Source: an uncultured Paracoccus sp. (GTDB lineage: Bacteria; Pseudomonadota; Alphaproteobacteria; Rhodobacterales; Rhodobacteraceae). From it: a stretch of DNA of 64,000 nucleotides. The notes beneath the pieces were generated by a model that saw nothing but the letters and a program-made list of their open reading frames with translations, was not told the origin of the DNA and searched no databases. The stretch spans positions 1 through 64,000 of the forward strand of contig CAKTBJ010000012.1 in assembly GCA_934533075.1 (NCBI GenBank). Reading direction: 5' to 3'. Numbering within the stretch: position 1 is the first letter of the stretch; every line of letters starts with the position of its first letter. The position numbers and the translations under genes are program-made. Positions 52,417 through 63,405 of this stretch are shown here, in pieces.

Positions 52417-53343
52417 TCAGGGCCTGCGCCCGCGCAGCGCCACCTGCGCCGCGATCAGGCCGGCGTCGCGGGCGGCCTCCAGCGTGGGGATGTCGCGGCC
52501 CGCGGCCTCGGCCTCGACACCCGCCACCAGCTTGTCCCGCGTCGCCTCGTCCAGCCGGGGCTGGCCCAGGTCCAGCCAGCGCCGTTCCTGGCTGGGACCG
52601 AGATGCGCCAGATAATGCCCGATCCCGCCCGGCCCGCCGCCGAGGTGATAAGCCATATGCGCCCCCACCACCGACCAGCGCAGCCCCGGACCGTGCACCA
52701 GCGCGGCGTCGATGGCCTCGACCTCGGCGATGCCCTCGGCGACCATGTTCACCGCCTCGCGCCACAGGGCGGAGGAAAGCCGGTTGGCGATATGGCCCAC
52801 CGCCTCGCGTTTCAGCAGGACCGGATGGCGGCCGAGACTGCGGAAGAAGGCCGCCGCCGCCTGCACGCGGTCGCGGTCGGGACCGTAAAGCTCGACCAAC
52901 GGCATCAGGTGCGGCGGGTTGAAGGGATGCGCGGTGATCAGGCGGTCGGGCCGGGCCATGTCCGCCGACAGTTCGGACCAGACCAGCGAGGAGGTGCTGG
53001 AGGCGATGGTGACGCCCTGCGTCGCGGCCTCGATCCGGGCATAGAGCGCGCGCTTCAGCGGCACCGTCTCGGGGGCATTTTCCTGAACCCAGCTGGCACC
53101 GGCCACGGCGTCTTCAAGACTGTCGGCCAGATGCAGCGTGCCGGGCGCGGGCAGGCCGGGCGCCAGTTCCGCGACCTGCGCCATCGGGCCGGGGATGCGC
53201 GCGGGGATGGCGGCGCGGGCGACCGTGTCCGGTTCGAACAGCGCGACCGGGTGGCCATGCGCCATGAACAGGGCCGCCCAGCTGATGCCGATCAGCCCGC
53301 CGCCGATGACGGCGATGCGCGCGCCTGCCTGGACCGTCGTCAT
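52417..53343 (-). CDS. 3-hydroxyacyl-CoA dehydrogenase family protein (carnitine/L-gulonate dehydrogenase-like)
   Basis: 308 residues. The Rossmann motif is IAVIGGGLIGISWAALF (9-25). The catalytic pattern HPFNPPHLMPLVEL and the C-terminal helical domain (VGHIANRLSSALWREAVNMV) follow. It uses NAD to oxidise a 3-hydroxy acid or its CoA ester. The single short form is closer to carnitine or L-gulonate 3-dehydrogenases than to FadB. Start ATG 53343. Confidence 0.87.
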   Translation of the reverse strand: MTTVQAGARIAVIGGGLIGISWAALFMAHGHPVALFEPDTVARAAIPARIPGPMAQVAELAPGLPAPGTLHLADSLEDAVAGASWVQENAPETVPLKRALYARIEAATQGVTIASSTSSLVWSELSADMARPDRLITAHPFNPPHLMPLVELYGPDRDRVQAAAAFFRSLGRHPVLLKREAVGHIANRLSSALWREAVNMVAEGIAEVEAIDAALVHGPGLRWSVVGAHMAYHLGGGPGGIGHYLAHLGPSQERRWLDLGQPRLDEATRDKLVAGVEAEAAGRDIPTLEAARDAGLIAAQVALRGRRP

Positions 53344-53513
53344 GTCGCCCTCCTCTGGATGGCGCGACTGTGCGGGGCGGCGGGGCGGCGGTCAATGGGC
53401 AAAGGTCATGTATCCATGTCTTTTCGGACATGGCAGCCCCTCCTGCCGCGCCCGTCGCCGGCGCGCGCATCGCCGTCATGCGGGGACCGGAAGCCGGTCG
53501 GGTCCGCACCGGA

Positions 53514-54297
53514 CCCGAGATGCCCCGGCATCGCGGCTTCACGGCCTCGTTCCGCCATGTCACGCTGGCCGGCGGCCATGTGCGGGCACAGGCGCCGTTC
53601 CCGGCGCTGCTGCCGGGAGGCGATCAGCGAACGAAGCTGGCGGCCGGCCTGCATGATCGGCGGCGCCGGCGCGCCGGTCGTGCTGCGGAGGCGCCGCAGG
53701 ATGGACGAATCCATGAGCCACGAGGCCATCGAGGCGGTCAAGGCCGGCAAGGCCGCCGGCTCCGGCTCCGGCTCGATGGCCGAACTGTTCGGCGAATGCC
53801 GGAAGGAACGGCCGGCCTGCTTCCTCGTCACGCTGGACGGGACCGTGGCCTTCCATGCCTGTTCCGTCACCGGCCCGAACATCGTCGGGCCGGCATCCCG
53901 GACCCGGTGGTGTCGCTGATCGTGCCGCAACCCGTGGGCGGCCGGCTCTCGGATCGGGTGGGGCGGCGCTCGCTGCCGGTGTTCTTCGGCACCGGCGGGG
54001 GCTGTTCTTCGTGCTGCCGAATGTGACCAACGGCTTCGCGGGCTTCATCATCCTGACCGGCTGCACCGCGATCAACGCGGCGGTGAGGGCGGCCATGTTC
54101 CCGGCCCATATCCGCGCGCCGGGCGTGGGTTTGGCTATGCGGTGGTCAATTCCTGCTTCGGCGGCACCGCGCCCGCGCCTTACGCCGCCGCGCGCGGCAA
54201 CGGCCAGGTGCCGCTGTTCGTGATCCATGTGACCACGCTGATCGCGGCCTCGCTGCCTGCGCAATCGCGGCGCGAACTGGCCGGATGCGCCCGATGA
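53514..54297 (+). pseudogene. Frameshifted MFS transporter (KgtP / metabolite:H+ symporter family)
   Basis: Five pieces in three frames line up in order with a KgtP-like symporter: RGFTASFRHVTLAGGHVRAQ; REAISERSWRPACMIGGAGA with LRRRRRMDESMSHEAIEAV; VGGRLSDRVGRRSLPVFFGT; INAAVRAAMFPAHIRAPGVG; GYAVVNSCFGGTAPALYAAA. Frame changes fall near 53600, 53900, 54000 and 54130. The first third of the gene is missing. Clearly dead. The gap 54298-54489 shows nothing. Confidence 0.8.
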
Positions 54298-54489
54298 GAT
54301 GCGCCAACGCAAGAACAGCGCCGGGCATCGGGCCTTCCCGATGGGCGTCCGGGAAACCTCCCCCGCCCGTCCGACTGTGGCGGCGGGGGCATCGGTCCCG
54401 AGGGTCGCCGGACCGCCGGCGGCCTTCGTGCTGCCTTGTGCCGCGCCGGGGCGTGCGGCCGCATGGGGCGCGGGGCAGGCGGATGGGCG

Positions 54490-54837
54490 CTATTCCATCA
54501 GCACGTGCCAGACGCCGCCCCGGCCGTCGCCCTTCATCTCGCCGGCGGCCATGTCCTCGTGGAAAAGATAGGTCGGCTTGCCGTCATAGGCCCATTGCAG
54601 GGTGCCGTCCGTGCGTTCGACCAGCGTCCAGCCCTCGCCCTTTTCGTCCCCGGCATTGCCGAGATAGGGCGGCCAGTTGGTCGCGCAGTTGTCGTAGCAG
54701 GCCGACACTCCCCCCGTGTCGTTGTCGAAGACATAGAGCGTCATGCCGGCCTCGTTCGTCATCGCGGTTTCGGCCTGGGCGATGGAGGCGCCAGCCAGGA
54801 CGAGGACCGCCGAGAGAAGGGCGGATGTGCGTTTCAT
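54490..54837 (-). CDS. Secreted COG4315-type small protein
   Basis: 115 residues. A Sec signal (TSALLSAVLVLAGASIAQA) cleaves near 24. The mature part has the COG4315 pattern: MTLYVFDNDTGGVSACYDNC, ATNWPPYLG, WAYDGKPTYLFHEDMAAGE. Periplasmic, function unknown; often near redox or copper-related genes. Start ATG 54837 fits GGAGGGATGATC better than 54843. Confidence 0.83.
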   Translation of the reverse strand: MKRTSALLSAVLVLAGASIAQAETAMTNEAGMTLYVFDNDTGGVSACYDNCATNWPPYLGNAGDEKGEGWTLVERTDGTLQWAYDGKPTYLFHEDMAAGEMKGDGRGGVWHVLME

Positions 54838-55481
54838 GATCATCCCTCCGAAGCAGGTTGCACTTCGGCCGTGCCCTCGGGCGGCGGGGCGCCGCGGACG
54901 AAAGGCGCGGTCGGTATCGCCAAGGATACGCCCCTGCGGGCATCGAGTCCCCTCACCATTGCGAGACCGGCCCGGCCCGCGCGCAATGCCGCCGAAGGCG
55001 GGCGGGGGGTTGCCTGCCGCCGCGCCGGCGCCTGCCCGGCCGGGGCGGGCGCCTTTCCCGGCCGCGCGCGGAGGCCGGAAGGCGCCGCATCGTCCCGCTT
55101 TCTCATTCCGGTCCCGGCACCCCGGTGATCCGCCCGCTGCGCATGCATGCCCGATCGCCCGCAGCGATGCCGGCGATGCCGGGGTCCGGCAGCATCGCCT
55201 GCCATCGGCAGGGCGGGGTGCCGGGCCGAGGTCGTGCGGCCCTGCACCCGGATGCGGGGCGACAAGGCCGTCGCGGATCGGCGGCCCGGCGCCGTGCCCC
55301 CCGCCCCTGTCGGGATGAGGGGCGGCTGCCCGGCCCCGTCTCCGCCCGGCGCCCGGCCGACGAAACCGCTTGTCAGGCGCGGACTGACGCGGAAGAATGA
55401 GGCACCCGCGCCGCCCGCCCCTGCCTTCGCCGCGGCAGGCGGGCGGGAGTGGCGAGCGGCGCTTCAGGAGTCGGGCCGGCG
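54838..55481. other. 644-base divergent gap
   Basis: It lies between the COG4315 gene and L-serine dehydratase. It is very GC-rich, with several mirror patches (for example GGCGCC elements near 55040-55100). The segment 54970-55035 has a passing likeness to half a glycine-riboswitch aptamer (see rejected items). No gene or clear promoter recognised. Confidence 0.4.
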
Positions 55482-56861
55482 ATGTTCCTTTCCGTATTCG
55501 ACCTGTTCAAGATCGGCGTCGGGCCGTCCTCGTCGCATACGATGGGTCCGATGATCGCCGCCGCCCGGTTTCTGGACGGTCTGCGCGCCCGCGCCATCCG
55601 CCCGGCGCGGCTGAAGGCCCGGCTGCATGGCAGCCTCGCCTTTACCGGCAAGGGTCATGCGACCGACCGCGCCGTCATCCTGGGGCTGGCCGGCTTCGTC
55701 CCCGACAATCTGGATGCCGCACGCGCCGAGGCCGCGCTGGCCGACAATCGCGACACCGGGCTGTTGCATGTCGCGGGCATCGGCGCCATCGCCTTCGATC
55801 CGCAGGCCGATCTGGTCTTCGACTATGACCGCGCCCTGCCCGGCCATTCCAACGGCATGGCGCTGTCCGCCCTCGACGACCGGGGCGCGGTCCTGCTGGA
55901 GCAGGTCTATTATTCGATCGGCGGCGGCTTCGTGGTCACCGACGAGGAGTTGCGATCCGGCACCCCCGAAGGCGGCCTGCCCCGCGCGGCGGTGCCGTTT
56001 CCCTTCACCACCGCCGCCGAGATGCTGGCGATGGCGGCGGAATCGGGCAAGTCCATCGCGGCGATGAAGCGCGACAACGAAGGCGCCTTCCGTCCGGGCG
56101 GTGCGCTGGATGCGGGGCTGGATCGCATCTGGCAGGTGATGCGCGCCTGCATGGATCGCGGCCTGCATGGCGCGGGCATCCTGCCGGGCGGGCTGAACGT
56201 CCGGCGCCGCGCCGGCCACATCCATCGGGCGCTGCTGGACGAGATCCATTCCAACCGCGCCGCGCCGCATAACGTCAACGACTGGATTTCGGTCTATGCG
56301 ATGGCCGTGAACGAGGAGAACGCCGCCGGCGGGCAGGTGGTGACGGCGCCGACGAACGGCGCTGCCGGCACGCTGCCGGCGGTGATCCGCTACTGGCTGG
56401 ACCATATCCCCGGCGCCGCGCCGGAGCAGGTGCCGGACTTCCTGCTGACGGCGGCGGCCATCGGCGGGCTGATCAAGCATAACGCCTCGATCTCGGGCGC
56501 GGAATGCGGCTGTCAGGCGGAAATCGGCAGCGCCTCGGCGATGGCGGCGGCGGGGCTGGCGGCGGTGCTGGGCGGCAGCCCCGCGCAGGTCGAGAACGCG
56601 GCGGAAATCGCGCTGGAGCATCACCTCGGCATGACCTGCGACCCGATCAAGGGGCTGGTGCAGGTGCCCTGCATCGAAAGGAACGGCTTCGGCGCCATCA
56701 AGGCGGTGGCCGCCGCCAGCCTGGCGCTGCGCGGCAACGGCCAGCATATCGTGACGCTGGACGCGGCGATCGAGACCATGCGCCAGACCGGCCTGGACAT
56801 GAGCGAGAAATACAAGGAGACCTCGCTGGGCGGCCTCGCGGTGAATACGCCCTATTGCTGA
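55482..56861 (+). CDS. sdaA: L-serine ammonia-lyase, iron-sulfur type
   Basis: 459 residues, the single-chain bacterial form. The N-terminal beta domain has [16 protein letters not shown]. The alpha domain carries the [4Fe-4S] cysteines in [17 protein letters not shown] and [18 protein letters not shown]. The chain ends NTPYC, a C-terminal Cys as in enzymes where the tail reaches the cluster. It converts L-serine to pyruvate and ammonia. ATG 55482 follows CAGGAG. Alone between two unrelated units. Confidence 0.93.
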   Translation: MFLSVFDLFKIGVGPSSSHTMGPMIAAARFLDGLRARAIRPARLKARLHGSLAFTGKGHATDRAVILGLAGFVPDNLDAARAEAALADNRDTGLLHVAGIGAIAFDPQADLVFDYDRALPGHSNGMALSALDDRGAVLLEQVYYSIGGGFVVTDEELRSGTPEGGLPRAAVPFPFTTAAEMLAMAAESGKSIAAMKRDNEGAFRPGGALDAGLDRIWQVMRACMDRGLHGAGILPGGLNVRRRAGHIHRALLDEIHSNRAAPHNVNDWISVYAMAVNEENAAGGQVVTAPTNGAAGTLPAVIRYWLDHIPGAAPEQVPDFLLTAAAIGGLIKHNASISGAECGCQAEIGSASAMAAAGLAAVLGGSPAQVENAAEIALEHHLGMTCDPIKGLVQVPCIERNGFGAIKAVAAASLALRGNGQHIVTLDAAIETMRQTGLDMSEKYKETSLGGLAVNTPYC

Positions 56862-57068
56862 GGGCGCCCCAGGCAGGCGGCACCGGCGGCCCGGATCGTC
56901 GGATGGGTCGGCGGATGGGTTGTCGAGGGGGCGCATCCGGCCGGGGCATGGCCCGGTGCCGGCTGGCGGGCCGCGGCCCGATCCCGCAGGCGCCGATACC
57001 GGGCCGCCGGTGCCGTGGATCGCGAACGCCTTCCGGCGGGCCTGATCCGGCCTTGTCCGAATGGATCG

Positions 57069-57097
57069 AAGGCGCCCGCCGCATGCGGGCGCCTTTT
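57069..57097. terminator. Bidirectional intrinsic terminator
   Basis: AAGGCGCCCGC (57069-57079) pairs with GCGGGCGCCTT (57085-57095), 5-base loop. TTTT follows on the plus side, and a short A/T edge lies on the other. It serves sdaA (plus) and the SIS gene (minus), which converge. Confidence 0.8.
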
Positions 57098-57109
57098 GTC
57101 GCGCGCCGG

Positions 57110-58108
57110 TCAGGCGGTTGCTTCGGGCACCTTGGTGTCCGACATGCGATAGCGGAATTTCGTATCGGTCAGGCCGGCGGCGTCCGAGAGTTGCGCGGCC
57201 AGCAATTGCGGCACGAAGATGTCGAGGATGCCCTGCGCGATCAGGTTGTCCGATTGCGGCACCCGGATTACGGTCAGCAGCTCGCCATCCTCGACGCCCT
57301 CGGCGGTTGTCACCAGCAGGGCCGGGCAGCCGATGCGCTCCAGATGGCGGGCCAGTTCGACCTCGCGCCCGGCGCCGAAGATCACCACGCCGGTGGTGGC
57401 ATCCATCGATTCCATCGGCCCGTGCAGATAGTGGCGGGTGTCATAGGCGGCGGCGGGGATGCGCGCGGCCTCGCGGATCAGCAGCGAGGCCTCGTCGGCG
57501 GTGCCCAGCCCCGCGACGGCGCCCACGCAGTCGATGGCGCGGCGGTCCCTGAACAGCCGGCCCAGCCGCTCCATCTTGGCGCCGGCGGTGGCCAGCACCT
57601 GCGCCGCCTGCGCCGGAATGCCGGCGAAGCTGTCGGCGCTGCCCAGCAGTTTTTCGATGACCATGCCGGCGGCCATCAGCGTCGCGGTATAGCCGGTGGA
57701 GGAGGGCGTCGCGTCCGAGCCGTTGGCCAGCCGCAGATGCAGGTTCGCGGCCTGCGCCAGCGGGCTTTCCGGGTCGTTGGTGATCGCCAGCCGGCCGGCC
57801 TGGGGCAGCTTTTCCAGCGCGGCCACGGTCTCGACGCTGCGGCCGCGATGCGACAGGCCGATCAGCGCGTCGCAGAGGTCGCGCCCGTCGGCCATGTCGA
57901 CCGAGCGGATGGCGAAGGCGCGCCGGCCCTGTGCCTGCAATTCGGCCGCGACGACCACGGCGGCGGCAAAGCTGGCGCCGATGCCGGTCACGCCGAGGAT
58001 CGGACGGTCCAGCACCGACAGGTCCAGCCCGGCCAGTTCGGCAGTCGCGGCGGCATGGGTATCGGCCAGCGCCTCGGGCTGGCGGGCGATGGTGGAACGA
58101 TAGCTCAC
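57110..58108 (-). CDS. SIS-domain sugar-phosphate isomerase/deaminase (NagB-II/AgaS-like)
   Basis: 332 residues, two SIS folds. First: ILGVTGIGASFAAAVVVAAE, then DALIGLSHRGRSVETVAALE (phosphosugar loop). Second: FRDRRAIDCVGAVAGLG, YLHGPMESMDATTGVVIF. Works on amino-sugar phosphates, likely glucosamine-6-phosphate deamination. 19 bases after the kinase gene. Last gene of the sugar operon. Confidence 0.85.
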   Translation of the reverse strand: MSYRSTIARQPEALADTHAAATAELAGLDLSVLDRPILGVTGIGASFAAAVVVAAELQAQGRRAFAIRSVDMADGRDLCDALIGLSHRGRSVETVAALEKLPQAGRLAITNDPESPLAQAANLHLRLANGSDATPSSTGYTATLMAAGMVIEKLLGSADSFAGIPAQAAQVLATAGAKMERLGRLFRDRRAIDCVGAVAGLGTADEASLLIREAARIPAAAYDTRHYLHGPMESMDATTGVVIFGAGREVELARHLERIGCPALLVTTAEGVEDGELLTVIRVPQSDNLIAQGILDIFVPQLLAAQLSDAAGLTDTKFRYRMSDTKVPEATA

Positions 58109-58127
58109 GGGGATTCCTTCCTCGGGG

Positions 58128-59071
58128 TTACGACAGGGCCACGGCGGCGGGGAGGCCGTGCGTGGCCGTCAGGCTTGCGGCCAGATGGCAAGCGCCTTCG
58201 ACGGGCTTGCCGGTGAAAAGATGTGCGGTGACGGTGCCGCCGGTCTCGGCCTCCAGCCCCTCGGCGAAGGCCTGCCACAGCGCCGGTTGCCCGGCGATGA
58301 CGCTGCCGCCGGCGACGGCATGGCTGGCGCCGGCCCCGCGCGTGTTCAGCACGGCGGCGAGGCGGGCCAGCGCCTGCCCGCCCTCGCGGATGACCTGCGC
58401 GGCGAGGGCCGAGCCGGCGGCTGCGGCCTCGAACACGGCGCTGGCATGGCGGCCGACGGCGGCGGCGGTGCGCATGTCGGCCAGCGTGCTGCCCAGCCGG
58501 GGGATGGCGGGGACGCGCAAGCTGTCGAAGATCGCCTCGACCAGCGGCTCGCCACGGCTGCCGCCCTCGTCGAAATGGCGGGCGACGGCGCGGACGGCCT
58601 CGCGGACAAGGCTGGCGGCGCTGCCCTCGTCGCCCACGATCCAGCCCCAGCCGCCGGCGATCAGCATGCGGTCGGGCGAGGGCCGGCAGACGGCGATGGA
58701 ACCGGTGCCGGCCACGACGCCGATCTGCCCGTGCAGGCCCAAAGCCAGCGGCATCAGTTCGGCATCGTTGACCACCGACAGGGCCACCGGGCTGCGGGCA
58801 GAGAGCGCATCCTGAAAGGCGCGGCATTCCTCGGCATCGTCGCAGCCATGCGCGCCGATGCCGATGGCGGCGATGGGCGCGCCCTCGGCCAGGCCGGCGG
58901 TCAGGTCCAGCAGCCGCGCGGCGTCCAGATCCCAGTCGCGCACCCGCCAGTCGCTGCTGGGCAGCACCAGGTCGCGGGCCGGCCCGCCCTGAAAAGGCAG
59001 GGCACGCAGATGCGTCTTGGTGCCGCCGATGTCGATGCCGACGATCACCGCCTGTCCACCGAAGGGCATGG

Positions 59072-59075
<4 letters not shown>
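58128..59075 (-). CDS. BadF/BadG-type ATPase, N-acetylglucosamine-kinase-like
   Basis: 315 residues. The actin-like fold ATP motifs are VIVGIDIGGTKTHLRAL, VVAGTGSIAVCRPS and HAVAGGSVIAGQPA. Adjacent SIS and sugar-ABC genes make an amino-sugar kinase the natural reading. Start ATG 59075 overlaps the ATPase stop as ATGA. Confidence 0.87.
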
Positions 59076-60166
<1,091 letters not shown>

Positions 60167-60177
60167 GCTTGTCTCCG

Positions 60178-61050
60178 TTAGCCCTTGGTGCCCGACATGG
60201 CGATGCCCTCGACGATCTTGCGCTGGAAGATCAGGAAGAACAGCAGCGGCGGGATCGCGGCCAGAAGGTTGGCGGTCATCACCATGTCCACCGTCTGGTG
60301 CGACAGCGGCGAGTTGAACAGGCCGACGACCTGCCCCACGGTATACATCTCGGGACGCGAGGCGACGATCAGCGGCCACATGTAGTTGCCCCAGGTCTGC
60401 ATGAAGGTCAGGATCGCCAGCGTCACCATCGCGTTGCGGCACAGCGGCAGCGCGACATGCCAGTAGATTTGAAAATGCCCGGCCCCGTCGAGGCGCGCGG
60501 CCTCGATCATGTCCTTGGGGATGGCGCGCATGAACTGCACCAGCATGAACAGCCCGAAGGCCGAGGCCAGGCCGGGCACCACCAGCCCCTGCATCGTGTT
60601 CAGCCAGCCCAGCCGCGAGGTCAGCAGATAGGTCGGGATGATCGTCACCGCCGTCGGCACCATCAGCGACAGCATCACGATGCCGAACAGCAGCGACTTG
60701 CCGGGAAAGTCGAACAGCGCGAACTCGAACGCCGCCAGCGAGCCGATCAGCAGCACGCCGGCGATGGTCAGCACCGCGTAAAGCAGCGAGATGCGATAGG
60801 CGCGCAGATAGTCGGTTTCGGAAAAGATCACCCGGATCTTCTCCAGCCCGGCGGGGATCGAGGTCGGCCACAGGCGCGGGTTGATCGAGACCGGCTCGCC
60901 CGGCATGGAAAACACCACGTTCAGCATCCACCAGACCGGAAACAGCGCGATCACCGCGATGGCCAGCGCAAGCGCCCATTTCGCCACGGTCCAGGCGGAC
61001 AGGCGGCGGGCCGGGCGGGCGGCTGCGGGGATAGAAGCGGCGGCGGTCAT
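60178..61050 (-). CDS. Sugar ABC transporter permease (MalG family)
   Basis: 290 residues. The EAA loop is IEAARLDGAGHFQIYWHVAL. Six membrane segments. Ends GIAMSGTKG, the typical MalG/UgpE tail. Start overlaps the MalF-type gene by four bases. Confidence 0.92.
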   Translation of the reverse strand: MTAAASIPAAARPARRLSAWTVAKWALALAIAVIALFPVWWMLNVVFSMPGEPVSINPRLWPTSIPAGLEKIRVIFSETDYLRAYRISLLYAVLTIAGVLLIGSLAAFEFALFDFPGKSLLFGIVMLSLMVPTAVTIIPTYLLTSRLGWLNTMQGLVVPGLASAFGLFMLVQFMRAIPKDMIEAARLDGAGHFQIYWHVALPLCRNAMVTLAILTFMQTWGNYMWPLIVASRPEMYTVGQVVGLFNSPLSHQTVDMVMTANLLAAIPPLLFFLIFQRKIVEGIAMSGTKG

Positions 61051-61934
61051 TTGCGTTCCCTCCAGCGGCGCAGGACGAACATGGTGGCGGTCAGGATCAC
61101 GATGGCGATGGTCAGCAGGAAGCCATAGGCGGCGGCCTCGCCGAACTTTACGCTGCCGAAGGCGCGGCCCATCATGTCCATGACGGGAAACAGCAGCGCA
61201 TTGCGGCGGCCGCCGTAGCTGGTGAAGGAGGAACCCGTCAGCAGCCAGGGCTTGTCAAAGACCTGCATGGCCGAGATCAGCCCGTAGGTGACGACGAAGA
61301 ACAGCACCGGCGCCAGCATCGGGATGGTGATATGCAGGATCTGCTGGAACTTGCTGGCGCCGTCGAGGCGGGCGGCCTCGTAAAGCTCGGTCGGGATGTT
61401 CTTCAGCCCGGCGAGGATGATGACCATGTTGAACCCGGCCGAGACCCACACGTCCACCGCGATCAGCGCATAGAGCATCGTGCCGGTATCGTTCAGGAAA
61501 TTCACCGCCGGCATGCCGAACCAGCCGAGGATCATGTTCAGCAGGCCGAAGGTCGGCGCATAGATCCAGCGCCAGATGGTCGCGGCCAGGAAGGCCGGCA
61601 GCACCACCGGCATGAAATAGGCATTGCGGAAGAAATTGGCCCAGCGCCCGGTGAAGCTGTCCACCAGCAGCGCCAGCCCCAGCGCGGTCAGGATGCCCAG
61701 CGGCACGGTGATCGCCACATAGGTCAGCAGGTTGCGCATCGCCGTCGAGAAATCGCGCGAGTTCAGGATGCGCTCGTAATTGGCCAGCCCGACATATTCG
61801 GGCGGCTTGACGCCGTTCCAGTCGTGAAAGCTGTAATAGAAGCCGCTGAGGATCGGATACAGGAAGAACGCCGCGAACAGGACCATGAACGGCGCGATCA
61901 TCAGGTAATGCGGCAGATGGCGGCGGAAGGACAT
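61047..61934 (-). CDS. Sugar ABC transporter permease (MalF family)
   Basis: 295 residues. GFYYSFHDWNGV early, and the EAA loop LYEAARLDGASKFQQILHIT. Six membrane segments. Start ATG 61934, 68 bases after the binding protein. Confidence 0.92.
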   Translation of the reverse strand: MSFRRHLPHYLMIAPFMVLFAAFFLYPILSGFYYSFHDWNGVKPPEYVGLANYERILNSRDFSTAMRNLLTYVAITVPLGILTALGLALLVDSFTGRWANFFRNAYFMPVVLPAFLAATIWRWIYAPTFGLLNMILGWFGMPAVNFLNDTGTMLYALIAVDVWVSAGFNMVIILAGLKNIPTELYEAARLDGASKFQQILHITIPMLAPVLFFVVTYGLISAMQVFDKPWLLTGSSFTSYGGRRNALLFPVMDMMGRAFGSVKFGEAAAYGFLLTIAIVILTATMFVLRRWRERK

Positions 61935-61961
61935 GGGGTCTCCGGGGCGCTCCGTTTCAGG

Positions 61962-61988
61962 GTTGCGGCCGGGGATGCCGGCCGCAAC
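61962..61988 (-). promoter_or_regulatory. Hairpin between binding-protein and permease genes
   Basis: GTTGCGGCCGG (61962-61972) pairs perfectly with CCGGCCGCAAC (61978-61988), 5-base loop, no T-run. Confidence 0.6.
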
Positions 61989-62002
61989 GTCGGGTCAGGG
62001 CC

Positions 62003-63274
62003 TTACTGCGCCAGACAGTCGTTCAGTTCCGCGATCATCTCGGCCGCGCCTTCCTCGGGGGTATAGTCCCCGTCGGCGGTGGCGGCCACATAGTCGATCA
62101 CGGTCGAGTTGTAGCAGCTGGGCACCGAATCGACGAAATAGGGCGCGGCGGTGTCCATCGCGCCATGCGCGGCGGCGACCGAGACCTCGATCAGCGGCAG
62201 GGCCGCCACCTCCGGGTCGGCCATCGCCGCCGCATTGGCGTTATAGCGCGACAGCAGCCTCGCCCAGCGGGCCATCTGGTCCTTTTCGGTGATGAAGGCC
62301 GCGAATTCGAAGGCGATGTCGGCATTGGGGCCGGGGGCCACGCCGATCATCTCATAGCTGCGCACGCCGCCGGTCTTGCCCTCGGTATCGCCGGGGATCA
62401 GCACGAAGTCGTATTTCAGCCCGCTGGTCCGGGCGGCTTCCTCATAGGTCGGGTTCACCCACGGCCCCACCGTGTGGAAGGCCAGCTGATTCGAGATGAA
62501 CAGGTCCTTGGTCGCCTGGTCGTTGCGGCTGGTGCCCGAGGTCAGATCCTTCATGTCCACGAATTTCTGCAACACGCGGGCCATGATCTCCGGGTCGATC
62601 TTCGTGGTGCGGCTGTCCCAGTCGAAGCCCCAGCTGTCGTTGCCGCCCGAGGTCGCATAGATCTCGCCGATGGCGTTGAAGACCAGCGTGTTGTCGGGAA
62701 TGGCATAGAGGCCAGCCTCGTCGATCTTCTGCATCTGCGCGAACCACTCGTCCCAGGTCCTGGGCGGGGTCGGGTCGATGCCGGCCTGTTCCAGCACCGT
62801 CAGGTTGCGAAACAGCAGCGAGCCGAAGCCGGTATAGGGCAGGCAATAAAGCTGGTCGGTGCCGCGCATGCAGCCCTCCAGCGCCTCCTCGTCGAACTGG
62901 GCGCGGTATTCCTCCGGCATCGCCATCCAGCGATCGTAGAGGTTTTCCAGCGCGCCGACCTCGACCAGCTGCGCGCCGACGGATTGCGCGTTCATGAACA
63001 CGTCCGGCAGGTTGCCCGAGGCCGCGCCCGCCACCTGGCCGGCGGTCAGGTCGTCGTCGCCCTTGCCGACGATGTTGATGCTGACGCCGGGATGGGCGTC
63101 GGTGAATTCCTTGATGAACTCCTGCTGAAGCGCCAGCGCGTCGCCCTGCGCGAAGTCCGAATAGACCCAGTATTCAAGGGTCACGTCCTGCGCCGCGGCC
63201 ATGCCGGCGGTTCCCAGGGCGGCCAGCAGGGCCAGGCCGGCGGTGCCGGCGCGAAACTTGTCGAGAGTAGCCAA
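62003..63274 (-). CDS. Sugar ABC transporter substrate-binding protein
   Basis: 423 residues. Sec signal (GTAGLALLAALGTAGMAAA) cleaved near 28. Then the family 1 pattern: VTLEYWVYSDFAQGD, GNLPDVFMNAQSVGAQ, QLYCLPYTGFGSLLF, SRYNANAAAM. Binds a sugar, probably an amino sugar or its oligomer given the kinase and SIS genes. Start ATG 63274. Confidence 0.92.
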   Translation of the reverse strand: MATLDKFRAGTAGLALLAALGTAGMAAAQDVTLEYWVYSDFAQGDALALQQEFIKEFTDAHPGVSINIVGKGDDDLTAGQVAGAASGNLPDVFMNAQSVGAQLVEVGALENLYDRWMAMPEEYRAQFDEEALEGCMRGTDQLYCLPYTGFGSLLFRNLTVLEQAGIDPTPPRTWDEWFAQMQKIDEAGLYAIPDNTLVFNAIGEIYATSGGNDSWGFDWDSRTTKIDPEIMARVLQKFVDMKDLTSGTSRNDQATKDLFISNQLAFHTVGPWVNPTYEEAARTSGLKYDFVLIPGDTEGKTGGVRSYEMIGVAPGPNADIAFEFAAFITEKDQMARWARLLSRYNANAAAMADPEVAALPLIEVSVAAAHGAMDTAAPYFVDSVPSCYNSTVIDYVAATADGDYTPEEGAAEMIAELNDCLAQ

Positions 63275-63323
63275 TCTTTCCTCCTCTGATGCCCAAGCCC
63301 GCGCATGCGGCGGAAGTCTATAC

Positions 63324-63365
63324 GTTAGGCAGCTTAACTAATGAAATTACCGGGGCGCCCGTCAA
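63324..63365 (-). promoter_or_regulatory. Promoter of the sugar operon with an overlapping dyad
   Basis: On the minus strand: TTGACG (63365-63360), 17 bases, ATTAGT (63342-63337), overlapping the dyad GTTAAGCTGCCTAAC (63338-63324). A repressor there would block RNA polymerase. The ROK protein upstream is the obvious candidate. Confidence 0.5.
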
Positions 63366-63405
63366 GAGCTTACTTTGTTGTTTCGCGAATTGTGAAAGCG
63401 CGGCG

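Noticed and set aside
54970..55110. Glycine riboswitch before sdaA
   Set aside because: There is a GCGAGACC and a GCCGCCGAAGGCGGGC, but the closing CTCTCAGG-type strand and second aptamer are absent, and the stretch is over 370 bases from the gene.
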